DNA of 6,846 nt. Source: Bacteroidales bacterium UBA6244 (lineage in GTDB: Bacteria; Bacteroidota; Bacteroidia; Bacteroidales; F082). The notes beneath the pieces are model-generated. The model was not told the DNA's origin and searched no databases. It worked only from the letters and a program-made list of their open reading frames with translations. The position numbers and the translations under genes are program-made. Within the stretch, counting starts at the first letter, position 1, and the number at the start of each line of letters is the position of its first letter. This document shows, one piece after another, positions 1-6,385 of the stretch. The stretch covers positions 731 through 7,576 of the forward strand of contig DJVY01000091.1 in NCBI GenBank assembly GCA_002440885.1, written 5' to 3'.

Positions 1-630
1 ATGGGATCAGGAAACGGGCTTGCACGTCATCTGGGTATCCCACGACAAACAGACAAGGCCATCGCTCTGATCAATCAGTCAGTGCACACCAAAATCGACA
101 CCTGCACTGTAAATGGCCAGCGTTTCGTTAGCATAGCCGGCGTGGGGTTTGATGCGCTGGTGGCCAAATTTTTCGCCAAGAGCGAAAGGAGAGGGTTCTT
201 GGGGTATTTCACGATAGTGGCCAATAAATACCTCAGTTACAGGCCAAAAAAGTACAAACTTAGATTTGCCAACGGCGACACCCTGCAAACGCGGGCTCTA
301 TTCATCGCCTTTGCCAACTCCAACCAGTTTGGTTACAACACCACCATCGCACCCGAAGCCCGCATCTCCGACGGGTTGCTGGATGTGTGCATTGTAAAAA
401 AGCCACTGCTGGTATCTTTGCCGGTTATCGCAAACCTGCTTTTGCTGAAAAAATTTAATCTGGCGCACGAAGTACACATTATACAGACACCCCGGTTAAC
501 GGTGACCCAATCGCGCAACCGCATGGTAAATATAGATGGAGAGCCGGTAAGGGTGGCAAAGAAGCTACACATTAAAATTGATCCCTTATCTTTGGATGTT
601 ATTATAAATAGAGGAGATGGCAAAATTTAA
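1..630 (+). CDS. YegS/DagK-family lipid kinase, 5'-truncated by the window edge
   Basis: This is the C-terminal two-thirds or so of a diacylglycerol/sphingosine-type lipid kinase, which would transfer the ATP gamma-phosphate to a membrane lipid hydroxyl on the cytoplasmic face. The visible 209 residues open with GSGNGLARHLG (2-12), the Bacteroidota form of the family's GTGND-FAR nucleotide motif. They continue with AGVGFDA (46-52), APEARISDGLLDV (117-129) and the C-terminal DGE signature at D179-G180-E181 within a closing beta-sandwich. The first ATG of the window is almost certainly an internal Met. The family's upstream GGDGT motif is missing, and a full protein is usually about 290-310 aa, so roughly 85-100 residues lie to the left. 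There is no membrane segment or signal in the visible part. The 3' end overlaps the SUI1 gene by 14 bp. The family is clear; the lipid substrate cannot be told. Confidence 0.9.
   Translation: MGSGNGLARHLGIPRQTDKAIALINQSVHTKIDTCTVNGQRFVSIAGVGFDALVAKFFAKSERRGFLGYFTIVANKYLSYRPKKYKLRFANGDTLQTRALFIAFANSNQFGYNTTIAPEARISDGLLDVCIVKKPLLVSLPVIANLLLLKKFNLAHEVHIIQTPRLTVTQSRNRMVNIDGEPVRVAKKLHIKIDPLSLDVIINRGDGKI
611..616 (+). promoter_or_regulatory. Shine-Dalgarno-like GAGGAG abutting the SUI1 start
   Basis: GAGGAG lies immediately 5' of the ATG at 617, with no spacer, inside the last codons of the lipid kinase. It is the only purine-rich stretch next to a start in this window. Normal spacing is 5-9 nt, so it may be chance or may help re-initiation by ribosomes ending at the overlapping stop (628-630). 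Confidence 0.3.
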
Positions 631-949
631 CGACTTTAACCTGGTGTTTTCTACCAACCCAGACTTTGTGCCGCACAACGATGCCGAAGAGGAAATCCCA
701 ACGCTGTCGCCAGGACAGCAGAAGCTCTATGTTTCACTCGACAAGAAGCAACGCAAAGGGAAGAAGGTGACCCTTGTGGAAGGATTCGTCGGACGCGAAG
801 ACGACCTGAAAGAGCTGGGGAAGATGCTCAAATCGAAGTGCGGTGTGGGAGGATCGGTAAAGGATAACCAGGTGATTATACAAGGTGATTTTAAAGAAAA
901 AATATTCCAAATCCTTCTCCATGAAGGCTATAAAGTAAAAACCAAATAA
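617..949 (+). CDS. yciH: SUI1/eIF1-like translation initiation factor (YciH type)
   Basis: This is a 110-aa cytoplasmic protein with a C-terminal SUI1 domain at about residues 46-108. The domain contains VTLVEGF (51-57), then the diagnostic GVGGSVKDNQVIIQGD segment (76-91), and ends in an HEGYKVK strand. Residues 1-45 form a less conserved, acidic lead (EEEIP), as is common in bacterial members. Length matches E. coli YciH (about 108 aa). SUI1 proteins bind the small ribosomal subunit; in eukaryotes and archaea they police start-codon choice, while in bacteria the role is less settled and YciH has been linked to stress-time control of initiation. The start at 617 is the only sensible one, since the next in-frame Met is residue 70. 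The gene overlaps the lipid kinase by 14 bp and sits 8 bp ahead of the peptidase, suggesting co-transcription and translational coupling. The symbol is by family only. Confidence 0.9.
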   Translation: MAKFNDFNLVFSTNPDFVPHNDAEEEIPTLSPGQQKLYVSLDKKQRKGKKVTLVEGFVGREDDLKELGKMLKSKCGVGGSVKDNQVIIQGDFKEKIFQILLHEGYKVKTK

Positions 950-957
950 TAGATACC

Positions 958-2361
958 ATGAACAGAAAACGCATGTTGTTAGTGACTTTGTCATTGGTGT
1001 TTCTCGGATATGCCGGTGTTTCGCAGGTGCAACAGGGAGCCATAACGCCTGAAATGCTTCAGGAAATTCAGTCGAGTTTCGGTAACACCACCACTGACAA
1101 GGCCCTGGTGAATGCCGTGACCAACAACGAGATAAAAAAGCTGGCGCTGAACCACGCCAATGAGGGCAAGCTAAACGATTTTTTTTCACACGAAGTGAAC
1201 ACAAAAGGCATTGCCAACCAGAAATCATCCGGACGTTGCTGGCTTTACACCGGCCTCAACACCCTGAAACCCATGGTTCAGGAGGAGTATAAGATAAACG
1301 ATTTCGATTTCAGTCATACCTACAATTTTTTCTGGGATCAGTTTGAGAAAGCCAACCTCTTTCTGGAGATTGCGCGGGCTACGGCCATCAAGCCCATGGA
1401 CGACCGTGAGGTGGAGTGGCTGTTTAAAAATCCTGTTGGCGATGGCGGTCAGTGGACTACCTTTGCCGACAACGTGCAGAAATACGGCGTTGTGCCCACT
1501 GCCGCCATGCCGGATACTTATCAGAGCGAAAACACGGCCGTCTTTTCAAGCCTGTTGAGCCGAAAACTCCGCGAGTTTGGTTTGGAGATGCGTAAAATTG
1601 CTGTCTCACGCATGGCCGATGAAATGAAACAACAGGCCAAAGTAAACATGTTGAAAGAAATCTACCGCATGCTCGTGTTGAGTTTTGGAGAACCTCCGGT
1701 TGAGTTCGTGTGGCAGTTTAAGAATGCCGATGGTCAGGTGAGCGAAGCCAGAACCTTTACGCCAAAGGCTTTCTATAACGAAATCATTGGTGTGAACTTA
1801 TCAGATTACGTGATGTTTATGAATGATCCTACACGCGAGTACAACAAGTTGTACGAAATTCAATACGACCGGAACCTGGTGGAAGGCGGAAACTGGAAGT
1901 ATATCAATCTGCCGAACCAGGACATAAAAGCGTTTGCCAAACTCTCGATCATGGACAACCAGGCCATGTATTTTTCGTGTGATGTAGGGAAGCAATTGAA
2001 TATAAAAACCGGCACCCTCGATCTGAACAACTACGCCTACCAGGATCTTTTTGGGGTAGACTTCCGCATGGGCAAAAGTGAGCGCATTCGTACCTTCGAC
2101 AGCGGATCTACCCACGGGATGTCGCTTGTGGGAGTCAATGTGTTGCCCGATGGCACGGTAGACAAATGGAAGCTCGAAAACAGCTGGGGCGCTGACAAAG
2201 GGAACAAAGGGTATCTCACCATGACCGATGCCTGGTTTGATGAATTCATGTTCAGGATAATCATTCATAAAAAGTATATCTCCGAAGAGGTGCTCAAGGT
2301 GCTCAGTCAAGAGCCGGTGTTGCTTCCGCCATGGGATCCAATGTTTATGCCGGAACTGTAG
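958..2361 (+). CDS. pepC: Secreted C1B cysteine aminopeptidase (bleomycin hydrolase / PepC family)
   Basis: This is a 467-aa papain-fold peptidase of family C1B. The catalytic set is visible: oxyanion Gln88 and nucleophile Cys94 in NQKSSGRCWLYTGLN, His386 in STHGMSLVGV, and Asn408 in LENSWG. The last residues (EPVLLPPWDPM, 452-462) match the C1B arm that folds back into the active site. Length fits bacterial PepC (about 440-450 aa) plus a leader. Residues 1-22 look like a Sec signal peptide: a basic NRKR head, a hydrophobic LLVTLSLVFLGYAG core, and probable cleavage near residues 20-23. There is no lipobox Cys, so the product should be periplasmic or exported rather than cytosolic like classical PepC. 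The likely role is removing N-terminal residues from imported peptides. The start at 958 is preferred because it includes the whole signal. It lies 8 bp after the SUI1 gene. Confidence 0.93.
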   Translation: MNRKRMLLVTLSLVFLGYAGVSQVQQGAITPEMLQEIQSSFGNTTTDKALVNAVTNNEIKKLALNHANEGKLNDFFSHEVNTKGIANQKSSGRCWLYTGLNTLKPMVQEEYKINDFDFSHTYNFFWDQFEKANLFLEIARATAIKPMDDREVEWLFKNPVGDGGQWTTFADNVQKYGVVPTAAMPDTYQSENTAVFSSLLSRKLREFGLEMRKIAVSRMADEMKQQAKVNMLKEIYRMLVLSFGEPPVEFVWQFKNADGQVSEARTFTPKAFYNEIIGVNLSDYVMFMNDPTREYNKLYEIQYDRNLVEGGNWKYINLPNQDIKAFAKLSIMDNQAMYFSCDVGKQLNIKTGTLDLNNYAYQDLFGVDFRMGKSERIRTFDSGSTHGMSLVGVNVLPDGTVDKWKLENSWGADKGNKGYLTMTDAWFDEFMFRIIIHKKYISEEVLKVLSQEPVLLPPWDPMFMPEL

Positions 2362-2375
2362 TCAAAAATCTGCAG

Positions 2376-2960
2376 ATGAAGCTTTTTCCACGTGAATACT
2401 GGGATGTAGAAAACGAAAAGCCGAAAAACGGGTGGGATATCGGCTATGTCTCGACCCCGTTGCGCGACTATTTCGACCAGCTGACCAACAAAGACCTGCG
2501 CATCCTTGTGCCGGGGGCAGGAGCAGGCTGGGAGGCCGAGTACCTGCATAAAAGTGGATTCCATCAGGTGTTTATGCTCGATTTTAGTCCTGTGATCGTT
2601 GATAAATTCCTGACACGTTATCCCGATTTTCCGGCCGGACAGGTATTTTGTGAGGACTTTTTTAATCATCAGGGCAGCTACGACTTAATTGTAGAGCAGA
2701 CCTTTTTCAGCTCCTTGCTACCGGAGCAAAGGACTGCTTATGTAAACAAAGTCAACGAATTACTCGCTGATCAGGGTAAGCTGGTCGGGTTGCTTTTCAA
2801 CCATGAATTCAACTTCAACGGGCCACCTTTTGGCGGCACACCCGACGCTTACCGCACACTTTTCGCCGGGAAATTTGAAATGGAGCATTTTGCTACATCT
2901 TACAATTCGATAAAACCCCGTCGCGACCGAGAATTGTTTATGTTGCTGAAAAAGTGCTAA
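2376..2960 (+). CDS. TPMT-like SAM-dependent methyltransferase
   Basis: This is a 194-aa class I methyltransferase of the thiopurine S-methyltransferase type. Visible features in order are the family's N-terminal YWD...GWDIGYVSTPL (8-29), SAM-binding motif I LVPGAGAGWEAEYL (44-57), the acidic residue after strand 2 in MLDFSP (67-72, Asp69), CEDFF (92-96), and the highly typical DLIVEQTFFSSLLPEQR (103-119). It is soluble, with no signal. Known relatives methylate thiols or metalloid and halide anions, but no substrate can be read here. The frame is open upstream to an ATG at 2331, which would overlap the peptidase by 31 bp. I chose the ATG at 2376 because MKLFPREYWD begins where the family begins and leaves a 14-bp gap after the peptidase stop. 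No ribosome binding site is evident. It is probably the last gene of the first run. Confidence 0.85.
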   Translation: MKLFPREYWDVENEKPKNGWDIGYVSTPLRDYFDQLTNKDLRILVPGAGAGWEAEYLHKSGFHQVFMLDFSPVIVDKFLTRYPDFPAGQVFCEDFFNHQGSYDLIVEQTFFSSLLPEQRTAYVNKVNELLADQGKLVGLLFNHEFNFNGPPFGGTPDAYRTLFAGKFEMEHFATSYNSIKPRRDRELFMLLKKC

Positions 2961-2970
2961 AGAGCATAAA

Positions 2971-3006
2971 TTTTTTTTAGGCACTAAAGGTGCTGATTAA
3001 AAAAAA
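2971..3006. repeat. Inverted repeat with T8/A8 arms after the methyltransferase
   Basis: A small stem GCAC(2981-2984)/GTGC(2990-2993) with a 5-nt loop sits between a run of eight T (2971-2978) and a run of eight A (2999-3006), which can pair to lengthen the hairpin. The T run precedes the stem, so it is not a standard rho-independent terminator for the upstream genes in either direction. It could mark the 3' end of the first transcript or act in the leader or promoter region of the next. Low confidence as a functional site. Confidence 0.35.
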
Positions 3007-3011
3007 CTGTA

Positions 3012-3019
3012 TATCTTAG
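3012..3019 (+). promoter_or_regulatory. Candidate Bacteroidota-type promoter (-7 element)
   Basis: TATCTTAG matches the Bacteroidota -7 consensus TAnnTTTG at five of six defined positions and lies 33 bp before the ATG at 3053, giving an expected leader of about 25-30 nt. The expected TTTG -33 element is not clear: the position about 19 bp upstream reads GGTG. The location, in the only spacer of notable size on the plus strand, supports it as the start of the second transcription unit. Confidence 0.5.
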
Positions 3020-3052
3020 CTCACTGTCAATTACTGTTTAACTTAATTTGCT

Positions 3053-3763
3053 ATGTCTATGAACCATCAAACTATTCAAACTATTGGTACTGTTATTAAA
3101 AGGGAAAAGCTCGCTTCCGTTGATATTGAAACGCCCGGTCACGCGCTGGTACTTGAGTCGTTAGCTCCCTATCCCGGATATCACGGCACCACGATTCCTG
3201 ACCGACTCGATCCGGATTCCTTGTTCGTTGTGTTGAAGATCATGTACAACGACGAACGGATTTTCAGGACCATCCAGTTAATTAAAAAAGCACATCCCCT
3301 TACGTTTGATGCGACCCCCGGCTCGGTGATGATGCAGAACAAGGCCGTACATGTAATTCGTTTTCGTCAGGTAAAGTATCACGCGTTGCCTGAGATAATC
3401 GGCCTTTTCAGAGATCACGGCATTGAGTTTGCGAAGGCCAAAAAAGTACCGGCATACGAGGGTATCATCCGCATCCGAAAGTATTTCAAAATGGAGAAAA
3501 TCAGCGAATGTATATACCACGATCTCTCTAACAAAGAAACCTATTACATCGAAGTGCCGACACAGATGCGTTGGGTGACTTTTGAAAAAGTGACCATGCA
3601 CCTCAAATATAACCTGGAAGACAATAAATTTGACGCGGCACAGACCAGTATTTTTACCGAAGAAGGCATGATGGACCTGGTGAGGATTTACGATTTTAAT
3701 TGTAATCCTGCTAAGCTGGAATTTATCCGGAGCCAATACCTCGACGCCATAAGTAAGTTCTAA
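3053..3763 (+). CDS. Conserved-looking hypothetical protein, 236 aa
   Basis: I do not recognise this family. The product is a soluble, mixed-charge protein with no signal peptide, lipobox or membrane segment. It has two cysteines (Cys153 and Cys217) and no obvious nucleotide-binding or catalytic signature. Residues 98-127 (AVHVIRFRQVKYH, then LPEIIGLFRDHGIEF) read as a beta-alpha-beta unit, perhaps a ferredoxin-like or ACT-like fold, followed by a basic RIRKYFK stretch (140-146). The C-terminal part (about 172-236) alternates strand-like and helical segments. Even codon use and a full-length frame argue that it is real. An alternative start at 3059 would drop two residues. It follows the only likely promoter in this run and lies 12 bp before the mechanosensitive channel, so it is probably co-expressed with that gene and ppk2. 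A regulatory or stress role is a guess from context only. Confidence 0.8.
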   Translation: MSMNHQTIQTIGTVIKREKLASVDIETPGHALVLESLAPYPGYHGTTIPDRLDPDSLFVVLKIMYNDERIFRTIQLIKKAHPLTFDATPGSVMMQNKAVHVIRFRQVKYHALPEIIGLFRDHGIEFAKAKKVPAYEGIIRIRKYFKMEKISECIYHDLSNKETYYIEVPTQMRWVTFEKVTMHLKYNLEDNKFDAAQTSIFTEEGMMDLVRIYDFNCNPAKLEFIRSQYLDAISKF

Positions 3764-3775
3764 ACCGATAGCATC

Positions 3776-5044
3776 ATGAATGAATCTGCCTTACAGGCAA
3801 AGGCTTATCTTGTTGAATTGTTCCAAAGTATCGGCATTTCACCCGAGTGGGGAAACTTGTTTGTACAAGTGTTAGCTTATGTGTTGGTAAGTATCACAGC
3901 CTATTTGCTTTACAGGCTCACCGTTGTAGTGATCAAAGCCGTATTTATTCCGTTGATAAACAGGTCGAAAAACCGATTCGATGACCTGCTTATTCAAAAT
4001 AAGTTCTTCAAGAAAATTTCCTATCTTGTTCCGGGGTTGTGGATTTATTTTTGGCTAAACAGCACCTTTTTTTCATCCGATTCGGTAGTCGTTCTTTTAA
4101 AAGGGCTTACTACCGTTTTCTTCTATGTCATCGCCGTTTTGGTGGTCAATAGCGTGTTAAGCACGCTCAACGACTATTATAACAGGTATTCCTTTGCCAA
4201 GGAGCATCCCATTGCCGGCCCAATACAAGTAATTAAAATTTTATCCTATCTGGTAGGTTTGCTCGGCATTATCGGCTTCCTGCTCGACCGCGATATGAGC
4301 AGTCTGTTACTTGGATTGGGAACTATTTCAGCGGTATTGATGTTGATTTTCAAAGATCCGATATTGGGATTTGCCGGAGGATTGCAGCTCACTTTCAATA
4401 AAATGGTACGCATCGGCGATTGGATTACCATGAGTAAATATGGAGCCGATGGTACGGTGATCGAGATAAACCTGACGACTGTTAAGGTACAGAATTTCGA
4501 TAAAACCATCATCACCATTCCGACGTACAGCATGGTGAGCGACAGTTTTCAGAACTGGCGTGGGATGGAAGATTCGGGTGGACGCCGCATCAAGCGACAT
4601 ATCAGCATTGATATGGACACCGTGAAATTTTGCACCCCGGAGATGTTGGCCCGTTTCCGGAAAATAAAGGCCATATCGGAATACATCGACCGGCGAGAGG
4701 CTGAAATAGAGAAGTACAACCAGGATTTGGGCATAGACCCCGAGATAAAAGTCAACGGACGGCGGCAGACCAATTTGGGGGTATTTCAGGCCTACCTCAA
4801 GGCTTATCTGAGAAACCGACCTGATATAAACAGTGACATGACATTTATTGTCAGGCAGTTGCAGCCAACAGAAAAAGGATTGCCCATTGAGTTGTATGTG
4901 TTTGCCAACACCACCGAATGGGTGGCTTATGAGGAGATACAGGTTTCGATTTTTGACCATATTCTGGCGTCCATACCTGAATTTGAACTGCGTGTGTTCC
5001 AGTATCCTTCGAGCCGCAGCGCTTCTTTCCTGCCTCCTGAGTAA
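3776..5044 (+). CDS. ybdG: MscS-family mechanosensitive channel, YbdG type
   Basis: This 422-aa inner-membrane channel matches the size of E. coli YbdG (about 415 aa), the miniconductance MscM-type channel that opens under hypo-osmotic tension. About five hydrophobic segments are visible, near residues 26-58, 81-100, 106-130, 150-171 and the pore-lining 176-206 (LGTISAVLMLIFKDPILGFAG contains the Gly/Ala-rich helix). The MscS beta domain follows (about 207-262: VRIGDWITM, DGTVIEINLTTVKVQNFDKT, TIPTYSMVSDSFQNWRG). The SGGRRIKRHISIDM segment (267-280) is typical of the YbdG subgroup rather than small MscS. The C-terminal cytoplasmic vestibule includes a charged stretch at about 303-315. The start at 3776 lies 12 bp after the unknown gene, and ppk2 follows 27 bp downstream, so it is probably the middle gene of a unit. 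The subgroup call is strong; conductance and gating cannot be inferred. Confidence 0.93.
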   Translation: MNESALQAKAYLVELFQSIGISPEWGNLFVQVLAYVLVSITAYLLYRLTVVVIKAVFIPLINRSKNRFDDLLIQNKFFKKISYLVPGLWIYFWLNSTFFSSDSVVVLLKGLTTVFFYVIAVLVVNSVLSTLNDYYNRYSFAKEHPIAGPIQVIKILSYLVGLLGIIGFLLDRDMSSLLLGLGTISAVLMLIFKDPILGFAGGLQLTFNKMVRIGDWITMSKYGADGTVIEINLTTVKVQNFDKTIITIPTYSMVSDSFQNWRGMEDSGGRRIKRHISIDMDTVKFCTPEMLARFRKIKAISEYIDRREAEIEKYNQDLGIDPEIKVNGRRQTNLGVFQAYLKAYLRNRPDINSDMTFIVRQLQPTEKGLPIELYVFANTTEWVAYEEIQVSIFDHILASIPEFELRVFQYPSSRSASFLPPE

Positions 5045-5071
5045 TACATTGTTTAACCAACACTTGTTTCC

Positions 5072-5893
5072 ATGTCAAAGAAAGCCAAAAACCGTTTTCA
5101 CGAAGACGGACGAATGAAAAAGAGTTTCTACGAAAAAGAATCCAATAAGCTCTCTGTTGAGTTGGTTAAACTACAGGAATGGGTCAAGGCGAAGGGGTTG
5201 CGTGTGGTGGTGATTTTTGAAGGACGCGATGCCGCAGGAAAGGGCGGGGTAATCAAACGCATTACCGAGCCTATGAACCCTCGTGTTTGTAAGGTAGTGG
5301 CTTTGGGGACGCCCACCGAAAAGGAAAAAAGTCAATGGTATTTCCAGCGGTATGTCGCGCACCTGCCTGCCGCCGGCGAGCTGGTTTTGTTCGATCGCTC
5401 GTGGTACAACCGCGCCGGCGTTGAACACGTGATGGGATTCTGCACCAAAGACGAGTATTGGGAATTCCTGCGGGCCTGTCCGAACTTCGAGCAGATGCTC
5501 ATCCGCTCGGGCATTATTTTGTTGAAGTACTGGTTCTCGGTGAGCAGTGAAGAACAGGAAAAGCGTTTCCATGCCCGCCTTGCTGATCCAACCAAGCGCT
5601 GGAAACTGAGTCCGATGGACTTAAAATCGCGTGAGCTCTGGGTTGAATACTCCAAGGCCAAGGACACCATGTTCGATTATACCGACACCAAAATCTCGCC
5701 CTGGTACGACGTGCCTGCCGACGACAAGAAAAAAGCCAGACTTAACACCATCCGTCATTTATTGAACAAAATCCCATACCACGACCTCCCCGAAGAGGAA
5801 ATTGTGTTGACCGAAAGGCGGCCGGAAGAAGAATACATCCGGCCACCTATGGAAGATCAGAATTTTATAAAGGACTATTATCCTATGAACTAG
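5072..5893 (+). CDS. ppk2: Polyphosphate kinase 2 (PPK2, class I-like)
   Basis: This 273-aa cytoplasmic kinase uses inorganic polyphosphate to phosphorylate nucleoside diphosphates (or the reverse). It has the PPK2 P-loop fold: Walker A GRDAAGKGG (51-59, Lys57 as phosphate-binding lysine), Walker B LFDRSWYNRAG (106-116, Asp108 and Arg109), the lid module KRWKLSPMD (175-183) and the C-terminal SPWYDVPADDKKKARLN segment. Length and single-domain form fit short class I/II enzymes. The FEGRDAAGKGG and DRSWYNRAGVE sequences look class I (ADP/GDP phosphorylating), but class should be confirmed by phylogeny. The start at 5072 gives a short basic lead (MSKKAKNRF), as in relatives, and lies 27 bp after the channel gene. 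Its stop is 6 bp from the stop of the convergent lipoprotein gene. Linkage to the channel suggests a role in osmotic or energy stress, which is inference. Confidence 0.95.
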   Translation: MSKKAKNRFHEDGRMKKSFYEKESNKLSVELVKLQEWVKAKGLRVVVIFEGRDAAGKGGVIKRITEPMNPRVCKVVALGTPTEKEKSQWYFQRYVAHLPAAGELVLFDRSWYNRAGVEHVMGFCTKDEYWEFLRACPNFEQMLIRSGIILLKYWFSVSSEEQEKRFHARLADPTKRWKLSPMDLKSRELWVEYSKAKDTMFDYTDTKISPWYDVPADDKKKARLNTIRHLLNKIPYHDLPEEEIVLTERRPEEEYIRPPMEDQNFIKDYYPMN

Positions 5894-5899
5894 TGTTTG

Positions 5900-6373
5900 T
5901 TACCGCCTGTTGACGAGTTTCACGCTAATCCCTTTGATGCTTTGCCATCCTTCCTCATCAGTCAGCCTGATCATGAAGTGGTAGTCTCCATCGTCCACTC
6001 CCTCCGGAACAGCGAACTCATTCATTGCCTCATAACGCGTTAGCCCGGCAGGAATGTCGAATTCCTGAATTGTTAAAAACGGGTTAACAGGTACCTTGTC
6101 AGGATCGATAACGCAGGCATCGATGTCGGTGCTGTGGGTGTGGTGATCGAAGTTGTTGTGAATTTCGATGCTATAAGAACCCAGGGACGCATTGTCGGTG
6201 AATAAAGCTGAAAACGAAAAAGTTTCACCAATGTATAAGGTGTCGCAGTTGAGGGGAAAAGATCCGGCCTGGTCCATGATAATCTCCGGATATTCCTGAT
6301 CGGTTTCAGTTTTACTGCATGAATAAAGCAGAACCGACAAGGCTAATGTAAGCATTAGAAGCAATTTTTTCAT
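5900..6373 (-). CDS. DUF4625-like lipoprotein with His-rich loop
   Basis: This is a complete 157-aa envelope lipoprotein. The signal is MKK plus a hydrophobic LLLMLTLALSVLL core, ending in lipobox LYSC with lipidated Cys19. An acidic stretch (TETDQEYPE, 22-30) follows, which may favour outer-membrane or surface delivery in Bacteroidota. The rest is predicted as an Ig-like beta-sandwich: IGETFSFSALFTDN (48-61), LGSYSIEIHNNFDHHTHSTD (64-83) and DDGDYHFMIRLTDEEGWQ (127-144) are typical of DUF4625 proteins. The His cluster (His72, His77, His78, His80) and Cys43/Cys87 are notable and could bind a metal or form a disulfide; neither is proven. It starts 12 bp after the stop of a paralogous gene on the same strand, so the two are probably one operon. 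No Shine-Dalgarno is visible. The family is assigned from remembered motifs; function is unknown. Confidence 0.78.
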   Translation of the reverse strand: MKKLLLMLTLALSVLLYSCSKTETDQEYPEIIMDQAGSFPLNCDTLYIGETFSFSALFTDNASLGSYSIEIHNNFDHHTHSTDIDACVIDPDKVPVNPFLTIQEFDIPAGLTRYEAMNEFAVPEGVDDGDYHFMIRLTDEEGWQSIKGISVKLVNRR

Positions 6374-6385
6374 AGTTTTTTCATT

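Noticed and set aside
1..3. The ATG at the left edge as the true start of the lipid kinase
   Set aside because: The ATG directly precedes the GSGNGLAR motif, which is internal in this family; the N-terminal nucleotide-binding part is missing, so the gene is cut by the window.
1179..1186. A run of eight T in the peptidase gene as a slippage or frameshift site
   Set aside because: The frame continues intact through all catalytic residues to a normal end, so nothing suggests programmed or accidental frameshifting.
734..1228. A 164-codon minus-strand frame across the SUI1-peptidase junction
   Set aside because: It runs antisense to two genes with clear family motifs, and its product shows no domain.
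2331..2375. The upstream ATG for the methyltransferase
   Set aside because: It would add 15 residues without family similarity and overlap the peptidase by 31 bp; the ATG at 2376 starts at the usual family beginning.
3278..3736. A 152-codon minus-strand frame opposite the unknown 236-aa gene
   Set aside because: The plus-strand frame is longer, has an upstream promoter candidate and fits the run of co-directional genes, whereas the minus frame has no start context or known motif.
4328..4960. A 210-codon open frame on the minus strand inside the channel gene
   Set aside because: It lies wholly antisense to a strongly supported MscS-family gene, has no recognisable motif and is best explained as a shadow frame.
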